A DNA stretch of 64,000 nucleotides, from the NCBI RefSeq assembly GCF_003473485.1, contig NC_053048.1, positions 43,892,755-43,956,754 on the forward strand. The letters run 5' to 3'. Origin of the DNA: Medicago truncatula. Its lineage: Eukaryota > Streptophyta > Magnoliopsida > Fabales > Fabaceae. Positions 37,801 through 47,967 of this stretch are shown piece after piece (position 1 is the first letter of the stretch; each line of letters begins with the position of its first letter). A program made the position numbers and the translations under genes. The notes under the pieces are model-generated. The model was not told the DNA's origin. It made no database searches and saw only the letters and a program-made list of their open reading frames with translations.

Positions 37801-39901
37801 CTTAAATCCGTCTATCATTGTCCAAATGTATGACAATAACATACTAACACCCCTTCAATTTCGATGCATTTCTTTTATCTCTATACAAATTCATATCAAG
37901 CTTATATACTTCAATGGTTTCTCAGTGCAGGTTTGATACTGGCATCCTGGTTATTGTCCATAGGGTAAATACCTTTTCATTTTATGTTCATTTAGTCTTG
38001 AGAAAGATGAAAATAAACAAACATTCGAAGAAAAATGAATTTGTCAGCATCCTAATCCGATTTCTTCAGTTATTGTAATTTGACTTGTTTTTGTTTCCTT
38101 ATTTAATAGGGTTGAGAATGCAGAAGTCTTGTGTTTGGGACTTGTTTCTGTTGCGGTTTTTATTCTTGTTTTGCCTCTCTTTAGGGCAACTGGTGGTATC
38201 TTGCTCCAAATGGCACCTCCCAGCATCCCAACTACTGCTTTTAGCAAATGCTTGAGACAGGTTATTACATTTTTCTTGTGATAAATATGCTTTTACCACC
38301 TTGCGGCTTGGGGTAGTGGTCCCTTCTCTGCAATTTGTTTGGAGATCTTATTAATTATGCAGAAAGACTAACTTGTAATGTACAATGGGCTCTTAATGAT
38401 GTAATCACTCTTTTTTCTTTCAATTTCTGTTTCTTTCTCAAATTGGCTAAAAGCTCCTTTTCAAATTTCTAGATAATGCAAATGCTGGGCAAATATTATA
38501 TTTAAATTGTTCTCTGGTTCTACTTTGTGTGTCTTCTTGTGCTGTAAAAGCTACATAATCACTTACCAGGGACCACTTGCACATAAACTTTATTTTGAAA
38601 TTCCTGATATATATAATATAATCAAATACACAATGTTTTAAGTTTCGCAAATTTTTTGGCAACTTCTGATTTTATTACTAATCCAATCTCAGGGGTTGGA
38701 GTGAAAGGTGCATTTTGTTTGATTAGTGTATATTATTTAAATTGAGCATTTCTAATTTGAAACCTGTTTATGCGTCAATGCTTCATTTTTTAAGTATAGC
38801 GTATTAAATTTTGTTCAGATTTCTGCTCATGAAGATGTACTGGATGTCTCCCAGGCTCGTTTTTGGGAATTGGTGCCTGGTCATGTGGTTGGTTCACTGT
38901 CAATGCAGGTAATTTATTAGTTGTTTTCCTTCCCTTTACCGCTACATCTAGTAGGAGAAAAATCTCAAACTTGACTAATTATTAGGATACAATATGTCTG
39001 TCTACAACCCTTGAAAATATGGTTTTGTCTATGGTGCAATCACCATAATAGGTGATGCACAGCACATTTTTAGTCCGTAATTATAAAAACACGGTTATGT
39101 TGAATATAAGAGCTAATTTCCGCTAATTTCCCTTTCTGAGTTCTTCTATCTTCCTATCTGTCTCTCTAGTTCTGGTACCACTGTACTATTCCTTCGATTC
39201 TTCAATTTAAAGATTACAAAAAAAACGACTTGAAAAAATAATATTTAAAACCTAGGATTTTCGAAGCTGTACAAATTGCTGACTCTGTTCGAAGACTTCT
39301 TGACAATGGCCATCAAAAGCAGTGCGAAGAAGGTTTTCCTTTGTTTTCCTTCTTGACAATGTCGACGGGACCTTAACTTTCTTGAACAAGTTACTCAGTC
39401 TTGGGTATGTTTCTCCTTCAGGAAACCAAATCCAAGTTGGGTTTGGTTTGCCACGGGTTAAAAACCATATGTTCAAGGAAAAGAAGCATTATGCTTAGAC
39501 TCCCTGCTTCTCCTGCTGCCTCGAAAAGGATCTATTCAAGGATCACCTATGCTAGGGTTCTTTTATTCATTGCTGTTGGAATTGAGTCACAGCTGCTCAT
39601 CGCCGAGAAGGAATCCCCGTTAAGTGGTTAACCGATTTTCCGAGTTTGGCTATTTCAAAGAAAGATCTGTCACTGATTGAAATATAAACACTTTAAAATT
39701 ACAGAATTAACCTTATGTACGACACACCACCTACGTTTCTTTTTCTTTTGTATCGAGTGGTTACAGTAGATGCTGATTTGTGGTGTATTATGCTGTCAGG
39801 TTAAGAAAGGGGTCGATGATCGGCCAATACTAGAATTTGTGCATCGTCTATACCATGATTTTGGCGTGCAAGACCTCACGGTGCAGATTGATCATGCATG
39901 A
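31805..39901 (+). CDS. MTPC2: metal tolerance protein C2-like CDF transporter (MTP5 group)
   Basis: Ten exons: 31805-32210, 33221-33329, 33816-33855, 35497-35573, 37502-37590, 37722-37791, 37926-37964, 38110-38260, 38819-38908, 39800-39901, giving 390 residues. All junctions are phase-consistent. It is a cation diffusion facilitator: a Ser-rich cytosolic N-terminus (1-90), membrane helices from about 108, and a C-terminal cytosolic domain ending VQDLTVQIDHA. The helix-5 metal site is present as His256-x3-Asp260 (HVLTD). The helix-2 site is not canonical: Asp140 and His143 are there, but the Asp expected at 147 is Gly. There is no His-rich loop. In Arabidopsis the related MTP5 works as a complex with MTP12 in Golgi zinc loading, which fits an incomplete own site. 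The start is the first ATG (MTMETIE); the second (METIE) is two codons on. Introns 1, 3 and 4 are heavily invaded by transposons. Confidence 0.93.
32549..32926. mobile_element. MITE with internal 112-bp tandem repeat, MTPC2 intron 1
   Basis: The left end gggtctgtttggat is mirrored by atccaaacagggac on the right. Inside, a unit beginning gcttacgaaaacagcttata (32681) is repeated from 32793, period 112 bp, sharing tctttggctatagaaatagc and cataagcgcttatcatca. The style is PIF/Harbinger- or hAT-like. No target duplication was settled. Confidence 0.6.
34142..34842. mobile_element. hAT-type non-autonomous element in MTPC2 intron 3, 701 bp
   Basis: Perfect 8-bp target duplication cttgcgtt at 34134-34141 and 34843-34850. 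The left end is caatgtagtcaggaacgag; the complement of the right end is caaggtagacaggaacgag, 17 of 19 identical. A Stowaway MITE (34345-34489) is nested inside. The core has a GC-richer piece (cgacggcgagaaattcgccg), with no transposase. Confidence 0.92.
34345..34489. mobile_element. Stowaway MITE, 145 bp, near-perfect hairpin, nested
   Basis: Ends ctccctccgt and acggagggag, TA on both sides (34343-34344, 34490-34491). Virtually the whole element is one palindrome centred near 34417 (gtctatattatggac). The arms are almost identical, so it may be young or recently copied. Confidence 0.93.
34885..35060. mobile_element. possible fold-back MITE next to the hAT element
   Basis: gtttaaaggacatacagtgtaaact on the left resembles the inverse of agtgtaaaactggtttacac..ccctttaaac on the right. 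Short arms, and the ends are not fixed. Confidence 0.4.
35896..36732. mobile_element. hAT-like non-autonomous element in MTPC2 intron 4, 837 bp, unequal ends
   Basis: Perfect 8-bp direct repeat gttcaaac at 35888-35895 and 36733-36740. The left end is catagttgttaaaagcggcc. gcggcacgtagcgg near the left end is inverted as cgttacgtgccccgc near the right end, but the right terminus lacks about 25 bp corresponding to the left tip. An 87-codon frame at 36196-36459 ends in an acidic stretch (WEDEEKEDEEEEFEEKEDEE); it could be a remnant of a protein tail, but nothing shows it is expressed. Confidence 0.75.
36957..37025. repeat. three exact copies of a 23-bp unit
   Basis: Unit gttggtgaaaataataagaaagc occurs three times in a row, identical by eye, within intron 4 of MTPC2. 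It is a candidate variable minisatellite. Confidence 0.92.
39230..39660. other. unidentified higher-GC segment in MTPC2 intron 9
   Basis: A stretch with short open frames on both strands (for example 39401-39631 plus, 39252-39476 minus) and base composition richer in G and C than the intron around it. It looks inserted, but no domain, ends or target duplication were recognised. Confidence 0.3.
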
Positions 39902-40988
39902 TGAGTTTGTCTCAACTGTTTCATCCTAATGATTATTACCAAGGGTTGTATATACACGCTAATGTCATTGTTACTGCTGAAAGGATAGTAGCATAACTTC
40001 TTATTCAAGAAATGGTTTCATACAACATAGCATACTTTTTTTTTTAATGATAAATAGACAATTTCGAATAATCTTTCAATCAATTTTAATAATTATGTGT
40101 AAAATTTGATTGTAACTAGTAACAAAAGATATGTCCAAAAAAGAGAGTAACAAAGAATAGTACTTGACCAACATATATATAGAAGTAAGATACTTGAAAC
40201 ATTTATCAAAATCCCCCAATGCCTTTTATTTTATTTTAACATGAGCAGTTTTGCATATTTACACTTTATTTAGTTTAAAGCAAATAAATTGTCGTTTTAG
40301 AATTTTTTTTACTCATTTTTATGCATTCTATAATGAATGATAAGTAATTATTACGGTAACCTTGTAAAAAAAAAAACTATTACATTAACTTTTTAAACAT
40401 TTCATGAAGTCTTTTATTTTTCCTATGAGATTTGTTCTTTTATTTTTGACAATGTTACTCATCTTATTTATAAAATTTCAACTCTTCATAAAACCATTAT
40501 TATAGGAAACAATATTTTGAAAATAACAAAAAACAAGCTTTGAAGATATCAAAAAACAAACTTTAGTTTTTAAATAGATGGAATTTGTAAGTTTTATTGA
40601 AAAAGATAAGAGTAATTGAAAGGGTATAATTGCCGAAGTATACTATTAAAATACTAAAATGACAAGTTAAATAGAAAAATTAAATATGTAGTCAAACTAA
40701 GCTTAATAAATAACTTCCATGAACTGTGTAACTGAATACCGCACTTTACGCTGGTTGTTAATAACTTGTTGGATTTTCAATTTTTAAATAAATCAACTTA
40801 ATAAAAATAAAAGATCTTCATAAAAATATAAGATCACGATGCAATACTTCCTTAAAAAATGATAATCTTGTTTTTTTATTCTGAAGTTTAGCTCTATAAA
40901 TACGTATAAGCCAACAAACAAAGTAAAACTCTCCAAAGCTAAAGCTAATTTGTTTGTTTTCCCATACAAAATTCCAAAGCTAAACATC
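39902..40988. other. intergenic DNA
   Basis: MTPC2 3' UTR followed by AT-rich DNA. gctctataaatacg near 40892 is a good TATA box candidate, about 95 bases before the start codon of the next gene. Confidence 0.5.
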
Positions 40989-41924
40989 ATGAATTGTAAT
41001 GTTAGGTTCAGAATAAGTTCAATCGAAGAACCAACCTTTACAATCTCAAAAGATGATCCTTTTAGTAAAGACTTTTACATTAATTTCCATTACATCCAAG
41101 TTAATTTTCCCTTGCATCTCAATGCCTCAAACTCATTTTCTGCTTGTAGTACCACCATGAATCGAATCTTTTTTATTCCTTGTAACATCTTATGTAATTG
41201 TGATGACGCCAACACGTTCTTATATTACACTTTTTCCTCCATGCCTATTTCTCCTCACATATTAAAACAAATCCTGCTTGAGATTGGAAAATATGCTAAA
41301 GAGATGGTCGCAAATAATAGGTGGGAGATAGATGTGACACTTTATGTCTATACATGGTATATTGAAGATGAAGATGCTGTGAAAGCTGTACTTGCTGTGG
41401 ATGATTTGAAAAAGGTTGGAATGGATCAGTCATCTTGTTACTCTATGGATCAATGTTCAATTTGTTTGGAAGAGCTCTTCAATGGATCAAAGTCAGAATG
41501 TGTTATGACCAAATGTTTGCATGTTTTTCATGAAGAATGTATTTTCCAATGGCTCAAAAGTTGCTCCAGTCATCAATCATCCCTCTTATGTCCATTGTGT
41601 CGCAATGATGATATATTAAAAAAAAAAACAAATCAACCAACTCAAGGGTGTACTTTGCATGGAGTATTAGGGTGGTTTTTATTGTTCTTAGTGAAATCAA
41701 TCATCCCTCTTGTGTCCATTATGGAGCTTTTCTTAGTATCATCTTCAGTTCTGTATGTAGCTTTTTCAGGATATTTGTTGCTTAAACAACCTTTCATATT
41801 GTTTCCGGGCTTCAAAATTTATTGGAACAATCCCTTTAGCTTTTTATTTTTTATTTTTTTATTTTTTTATTTTTTAATTATTATTATTATTATCTTTTAT
41901 AACAATCGATTTAGCTTGCCTTAA
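40989..41924 (+). CDS. RING-H2 finger protein, copy 1, with hydrophobic C-terminal extension
   Basis: Single exon, 311 residues. Residues 1-150 are an unnamed, probably beta-rich region (PFSKDFYINFHYIQVNFPLH). Residues 156-204 form a C3H2C3 RING: Cys156, Cys159, Cys176, His178, His181, Cys184, Cys201, Cys204, with the Trp of CIFQWLK. Such proteins are usually E3 ubiquitin ligases that bind an E2 through this finger; the substrate is unknown. Residues 223-263 and about 290-305 are strongly hydrophobic, suggesting membrane segments. The last one (FLFFIFLFFYFLIIIIIIFY) is encoded by a T-rich low-complexity tract. In the neighbouring copy the frame stops just after the RING, so everything after residue 210 corresponds to 3' UTR there. 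The start is the ATG at 40989; upstream in-frame codons have no ATG. Confidence 0.8.
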   Translation: MNCNVRFRISSIEEPTFTISKDDPFSKDFYINFHYIQVNFPLHLNASNSFSACSTTMNRIFFIPCNILCNCDDANTFLYYTFSSMPISPHILKQILLEIGKYAKEMVANNRWEIDVTLYVYTWYIEDEDAVKAVLAVDDLKKVGMDQSSCYSMDQCSICLEELFNGSKSECVMTKCLHVFHEECIFQWLKSCSSHQSSLLCPLCRNDDILKKKTNQPTQGCTLHGVLGWFLLFLVKSIIPLVSIMELFLVSSSVLYVAFSGYLLLKQPFILFPGFKIYWNNPFSFLFFIFLFFYFLIIIIIIFYNNRFSLP

Positions 41925-42149
41925 GGCCATTATATTTGAGTAGATGTTCTTGCTTTCTTCTTTCTTTTACTATATGAGCATACAATCTTCTATTATTTCC
42001 ATTGCTTTGTTTTTTATTTTATCGTTATTTTTCCAGATGATTCCAAGTTAAATCAAATCTTTTTTTTTTTTTAGACGCATGTGCCACTAATTTTAATGTA
42101 TGCTGTTTTATCTTATTGCTTTGTTTATGCAATTTTATAAAATTTTAAT

Positions 42150-44438
42150 GTAGAGCCTTGGTGAGTAGTGTTTATAAAATTTTATCTAAAGTCTTGGCTA
42201 ATCGTTTGCGAATGGTGGTTGGAAGTGTGGTGTCTGCTTCTCAGTCTGCTTTTATAAAAGGTAGACAGATTTTGGATGGTATTCTGATAGCTAATGAAGT
42301 TGTAGATGATGCGAAGTGTAATGATAAAGAGCTACTTATGTTTAAAGTGGATTTTGAAAAGGCTTATGACTCGGTGGATTGGGGTTACTTAGATGAGGTG
42401 ATGATCAAAATGAATTTTCCGACTAAGTGGCGGTGTTGGATTATGGAGTGTGTTACAACTGCTACAGCTTCAGTGTTAGTGAATGGTTGCTCGACCGATG
42501 AGTTTCATTTTGAAAGAGGACTACGTCAAGGGGATCCTCTTTCCCCTTTTCTGTTTCTGTTAGCTGCTGAAGGTCTTGATGTGATGATGTCTGCGGTTGT
42601 TTCAAACGGTTTATTTACACCTTATACAGTTGGGACGCAGGTTTCTGTGTCTGTGTCTCATCTTCAGTTTGCTGACGACACTCTTTTGATTGGGGTCAAG
42701 TCTTGGGCCAATGTTCGAGCAATGAAGGCTGTTCTTTTGTTATTTGAAGCTGTATCAGGTCTGAAAGTTAATTTCCACAAAAGTATGTTGTTTGGTGTGA
42801 ATATTAATGAGTCTTGGTTGCATGAGGCAGCAGTGGTTATGCATTGTAGGCATGGGCGGTTACCTTTTCTTTATTTAGGCTTGCCTATTGGTGGGGATCC
42901 TCGTAAACTTCAGTTTTGGCACCCTGTGGTTGAGAGAATTCGTCGACGGTTGTCCGGGTGGAAGTCTAAGAATTTGTCGTTGGGTGGTCGGTTGGTTCTG
43001 CTTAAGTCCGTTCTGTCGTCCATTCCGGTTTATTTCCTTTCTTTCTTCAAAGCTCCCTCAGGTATCATTTCTACCCTTGATTCTATTTTTATTAATTTTT
43101 TTTTGGGTGGTGGTGAGGATTCTAGGAGAATTTCTTGGATCAAATGGGATAATATTTGTTTGAATAAGGAGAATGGGAGTTTGGGTGTGAAAAGATTGAG
43201 GGAGTTCAATATCTCTTTATCAGGTAAGTGGGTTTGGCGGGTTTTGGAGGATAGGGAGAGTCTTTGGAACATGGTGTTGCGAGCGAAATACGGTGAGTTT
43301 GGAGGGAGGGTGCGATTTTGTGAGGGTGTTGGGTCGATTTGGTGGCGTCAGTTAAATCAAATTAGAATTGGTGTGGGGTTGGCAGAATCAACGTGGTTGG
43401 TTGATAACATAGTCAGGAAGGTAGGCGATGGGAGTACCACCATGTTTTGGGAGGATTCCTGGTTGTTAAATGTTCTGTTGGCTGTAGCTTTTTCTAGGCT
43501 TTTTGATTTGTCGGAAAATAAAGGTGTAACGGTGAGGGAGATGTTTGTATTAGGTTGGGGGGCTGACGGGGGTGCTTGGAGTTGGCGACGGAGACTGTTT
43601 GCTTGGGAGGAAGAGTTGGTGGAGGAATGTGTGGAGCGGTTGGATAACTTTGTTTTGCAGGTAGACATTTCTGATAGGTGGGTGTGGAATCTCCACTCGT
43701 CACAAGTATATACGGTGCATTCAGCTTACTCTTTCTTAACAACGGTGGATACTAATATCACTGCAGAGTTTGATCAATTTTTATGGCTTAAAGCGGTTCC
43801 TTTAAAAGTTAATATTTTTGTTTGGAGGCTCTTTCAGAATCGACTTGCTACAAAGGATAATCTTCGCAAGAGGAATGTCCTCGAGGCTACCAATGTTTTT
43901 TGTGGTGCTTTATGTGGCAAGGAGGAGGAAAGGGATCATTTGTTTTTTCAATGTGATTATTATGGTCGGTTATGGCTTATGCTATCGGATTGGTTAGGTA
44001 TTGTTACGGTTCTCAATGACAATTTATATTCACATGCTAATCAGTTTTGTGCACTTGAAGGATTCTCAAAGCATTCTGTGCAAACTTTTTCTATTATTTG
44101 GATTTCGGTCTTATTTACTATTTGGAAAGATCGTAACAGGAGGATTTTTCAAAACCAAATTGTTCATCTGGAAGTTCTTCTTGAAAGGGTTAAACTCCAA
44201 ACGTTTTGGTGGTTGAAAGCTAACTACATATTGTTCGTTTTTGATTATTCTTATTGGAGGCAAAACCCTTTACCTTGTTTACAGACTATTGTGTAAAGTC
44301 TGTTTTTTGGATTTTGTTTTATGGCGGATTTAGCCTTTTTGTATTGTCTTTAACTTTCTCAGCTTCCTTTGGCACATCTTGTGCTTAAGGGACTGATTAT
44401 TTTATATATATATATCATTTAGTTTCTTCAAAAAAAAA
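42150..44438 (+). mobile_element. 5'-truncated L1-type LINE with long open frame
   Basis: The frame is open for 712 codons (42158-44296). It enters in the middle of the reverse transcriptase at SSVYKILSKVLANRLRMVVG. Visible RT motifs: FKVDFEKAYDSVDW, GLRQGDPLSPFLFL and the catalytic FADD (HLQFADDTLLIG). After the RT comes the zinc-binding zf-RVT region (FLWLKAVPLKVNIFVWRLFQNRL, then C-x3-C ..RDHLFFQCDYYGRLW). The endonuclease and first ORF are absent through 5' truncation. After the stop come a ~130-bp tail and an A run (44430-44438). No target duplication found. The undisturbed frame suggests a recent insertion, but the copy cannot move on its own. It separates the two RING copies. Confidence 0.9.
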
Positions 44439-44483
44439 GTTAGTTTTCTTTATATATATATAGTATAGATTTCGTTTGGGTGA

Positions 44484-44676
44484 TAATTTTGGTAAGGTTT
44501 TTAAAAAATTTGTTAAAGAAAATTAAGGATGCAGCGTGTAACAAAAAGGAGCGGATTTCCGCTAGTGTAACAAAAAGTTATGCATAACAAAATAAAACAA
44601 ACAAAAAAGATATGAAATAGGAAGTAGCGTGTGTATTAAGCAACGGTGAACCATAAATAAAGGTCGAGAGAAGCCA
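44484..44676 (+). promoter_or_regulatory. promoter-like block shared with the CWC22-like gene
   Basis: From aaaaaatttgttaaagaaaa to attaagcaac..aaataaagg this stretch closely matches, in opposite orientation, 53468-53615. Shared phrases: aaatttgttaaagaaaatta, gatttccgctagtgtaacaa, gaaataggaag, agcgtg and ttaagcaac. It carries a 28-bp extra piece near 44585. In both places the block ends at a TATA-like sequence just upstream of a gene on the same relative strand. RING copy 1 has no such block. Confidence 0.6.
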
Positions 44677-44743
44677 TCATCCATAATAACTCTAATAGCG
44701 ATAACTTTCCATTTTGAAGTTTGATAACCATCGATCACTCATC

Positions 44744-45380
44744 ATGGATTGTAACTTTGTAATGAATATAACTTCAATCGAAAAACCAACCATTACAATC
44801 CCAAAAGATGATCCTTTTAGCAACTACTTTTACATTAAGTTCTATTACATTCAAGTTAGTTTTCCCTTGCATCTCAATGCCTCAAACTCAGTATCGTCTT
44901 GTAGGACCACCATGAAGCAAATCCCATTGATTCCTTGTGACATCTTATGTAATTGCGATGAAATTTCATTAGATAAGGATGCCAACATCTTATATATGAC
45001 TATTTATCCTGACATATTAAAACAAATCCTGCCCGATATTGGAAAACATGCTAAGGAGATAGTCGCAAATAACGATGAAGGTCATAATTGGTGGAAGATA
45101 GTTGTGACGCTTATGGTATATTGAAGATGATGATGCTGTGAAAGCCGTACTTGTTTTGGATGATTTGAAAAAGGTTGGAATGGATCACTCATCTTGTTAC
45201 TCTAGAGATCAATGTTCAATTTGTTTGGAAGAGCTCTTCAATGGACCAGAGTCTGAATGTGTTATGACCAAATGTTTGCATGTTTTTCATGAAGAGTGTA
45301 TTTTCCAATGGCTCAAAAGATTTTCCAGTCATCAATCATCCCTCTTGTGTCCATTGTGTCGCAATAATGTGATATTTTAG
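44744..45380 (+). pseudogene. RING-H2 finger gene, copy 2, frameshifted
   Basis: Starts MDCNFVMNITSIEKPTITIP and parallels copy 1 closely. Near 45113 it lacks 11 bases present in copy 1 (the tatgtctatac segment), so the first frame ends at VTLMVY. The other frame continues from IEDDDAVKAV through an intact RING (CSICLEELFNGPESECVMTK.. CPLCRNN) and stops at NVIF. A RING-only product could start at the ATG at 45180. It also has a small in-frame insertion relative to copy 1 (EISLDKDAN). The protein would have ended right after the RING, with no hydrophobic tail. Most likely a recent pseudogene. Confidence 0.82.
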
Positions 45381-45942
45381 AAATAAATCAACCAACTCAA
45401 GGATACTTGACATGGAGTTTTTTCTTATGTTTTTATGACAGGATTGTGTATTTTCTTTTCCTCCGTTATATATAGTATTATGAGGTGGTTTTTATTGTTC
45501 TTAGTATAATGGAGCTTTTCTTAGTAGTATCATCTCGAGTCATGTATGTAGCCTTTTCAGGAAATATATTTGTTGCTTAAACAACCTTTCATATTGTTTC
45601 TGGACTCCTGGCTTCAAAATTTATTGGAACATTCCCTTAGGTTTGTTTTTAGAACAATCGATTTAGCCTCCCTTAAGGCCCTTCAGTAGATGTTCTTGCT
45701 TTCTTTTTCTTTTACGTATTCAAATTATTTTGTTAGTTAATCAATTAATAGGGTTTGTGTTTTTTTTTTTTTTTTTTCAGAGCAAAGGTAGTGAAACTTA
45801 TGCATGAGACTATTCATGTTGTTGTGCTTGGTTTCTTTTCCGCAGTTATAACTTGGAAAGGTATCAGGGGTAGAGTTTGTATACATAATTGTGATAGTTT
45901 CATTGGAATGTTTTGCCGAACTGCGTACAATTTTGCTGAATT
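45381..45942. other. 3' region of RING copy 2
   Basis: Homologous to the C-terminal coding part and 3' side of copy 1: catggagtttttt, gtggtttttattgttcttagt, caacctttcatattgtttc and agatgttcttgctttct all appear in both. It is interrupted at 45943 by the CACTA element; the homology resumes after 47567. Confidence 0.7.
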
Positions 45943-47564
45943 CACTACAAGAAATTAGCAATTTTGTGACACTGAAATTAGTAATTATGCAAAAGCTTGG
46001 TATAAGCTTCTTATATGCACTTTATTAATATACGTTTTTTTGTTTGTTTGTTATTTTTGCTAATATTTTATTATTCTACTATGTTTAGCCATTTGCTTCG
46101 TTCAGACTTTGTTTATCGTCAATCTTTCAGTGTAATTGTATTGAAGGTCTCATTCCTGTCAAAACATGACACCATACGAGGATAAAATTGGATGAAAAGA
46201 ACGGAAGATAATCAAGCAAGGTTGAAGGCACCAAATATTCCAATTTTCTCTCGAACCTTCGTAGAATCCTATGTATGATCAAATCTCTGATAGACATTCA
46301 TTCATGTCTAGCTACGACATTGAGGATTAATGGAGCAACATGATTAAGGGATACTTAGATATTTTTTTTATGGAATTTTAATTATGTTATAGTTGTTTTG
46401 AATGCTTAGCCACTAGTGTAGTGGTTTTTGAATGTTTTAACTATGCATTTTATCCACTGTTTTAATTAAGTTGATGCATGGATCATTGTAGTTACTCTTG
46501 GATGAATTATATGAATGAGATTTAGTCATTTATCTTATATAATTTTGCATTTTAAGTATTTGATAATATATTAAGCCAAATTGGCTTCAAAATAGACTAA
46601 AATTAAAAAAAAAATTAAAAATATTCATTTGCGACTGTTATAACCGTCGCAAGATCTTTTGAAACTATTTTAAAGGGACAATTTTTGATAGACACCCTTT
46701 TAACCCTACCACTCTTGTACCATCCTACATGACATTTTTGTTTTTATATTTTTGTTTTTCCTTTTATCTTCCCGTTTCCTCTTTCCACTTCTCTTTGCCT
46801 TTACCTTCACATTATCTCTTTCCCTGACAGACTCTCTCACGGCCGCCGAAAAAGCAATGACCAGATCTGGAAGTGTGAACATGACGACGAAGCCATGAAG
46901 GTGAGATCTGAGAACACAACATCGATATTTGAGATAGACGACTGGATCTGCAGGTCACGATGTGAAGGAGGTGAGGTCGGCGTCAGGTGAGATGACGATG
47001 ACGATGGTGATGAGTTCGGAGATGGTGACTGAAGCGACGGTGGTGGAGTGTTGTGAGCATGAAGGAGAGTGCTAGTGTTGATGCAGTGTTGTGAGGTTAT
47101 TAGATCTGAAATGACGGCGACGACGATGGTGGGTGGGTGTGCCGGTAGTGGTGGTAGGACTGGCCGTTGAAGAAGAAAGGGTAAAGGAAGAAGGCGAAAG
47201 AAAGAAAAGAGAGTGAAAAAAGTCAATGACAAAATTGCCCCCATTAAAATACTATTAAAAATGCCACTTGCGGGTGGTACAAGAGTGGTATGTCCACCTA
47301 AGTGTGTATACCTATGACTACTCTTTTAAAGCGCTTGTTTTGCGATTGTTATGAACTATCACAAAGGAGCAATTGCGGCTGTTGGCAAGGGTCGCAAAAG
47401 CCTTTGCGTCAGTTGGTACGACTGTTCTCTGAATTGTCGCAAAAGGCGGTTGCGACCCCAATATTAGTGCATGTTGGGGAACAATCGTAAATGTACATTT
47501 GCGACCATTCTAATAGTCGCAATCAGTCATTTTAAAAGTCGCAAAATGCCTTTTTCTTATAGTG
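45943..47564. mobile_element. CACTA (En/Spm-type) non-autonomous element, 1.62 kb
   Basis: The left end is cactacaagaaattagcaat; the complement of the right end is cactataagaaaaaggcatt. The 3-bp target duplication att lies at 45940-45942 and 47565-47567. Subterminal repeats of tgcgac / gtcgca type (gcgactgttataaccgtcgc near 46631, ttgcgaccattctaatagtc near 47500) are typical of this class. No transposase. A further element (46676-47323) is nested within. Confidence 0.92.
46676..47323. mobile_element. element of 648 bp nested in the CACTA element, 8-bp target duplication
   Basis: Direct repeat ttttaaag at 46668-46675 and 47324-47331. Inverted phrase taccactcttgtaccat (left, near 46707) against atggtacaagagtggta-type (right, near 47273); the outermost 20 bp match only weakly. 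The 8-bp duplication suggests hAT, though a Mutator-like element cannot be excluded. The core is GC-rich (acggcgacgacgatggtggg). A long minus-strand frame there is a by-product of this composition. Confidence 0.65.
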
Positions 47565-47567
47565 ATT

Positions 47568-47726
47568 TAATCAAATCGTTTTTTTACACATGATTCCTAA
47601 TTCCTAATTAAATCAGATCCTTTTTTTTATTAGACACATGTGCCACTAATTTTAATATATGCTGTTTTATCTTATTGCTTTATTTATGCAATTTAAATTA
47701 AATCTTTTCCATTCGTGTACATATAG

Positions 47727-47773
<47 letters not shown>

Positions 47774-47967
47774 TGGATTGACTTTTTCACTTTCAATTAT
47801 ACCATTACACAAATTTAATTATAAGAATTTATATTATATTTGGTTTTTTATTTAAAATATTGTTATTTGTTATATTGTTGGTATAATTGAAAAAAAAAAT
47901 AAGTATAGTTTGTTACTATATGAAAATTCAAAACATTTGTTATCTATATATATATATATATACACTA
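47568..47967. other. end of the RING tandem duplication, then TA repeats
   Basis: 47630-47695 (tgccactaattttaatatat then gctgttttatcttattgctt) repeats 42078-42135 downstream of copy 1, marking the right edge of the duplicated segment. (TA)n runs lie at about 47736-47770 and 47946-47962. Confidence 0.75.

Noticed and set aside
42888-43742. Additional frames on both strands within the LINE
   Set aside because: Shadows of the 712-codon reverse-transcriptase frame.
46837-47244. 135-codon minus-strand Ser/Pro-rich frame
   Set aside because: It lies inside the nested element at 46676-47323 and reflects its GC-rich composition; no recognisable domain.
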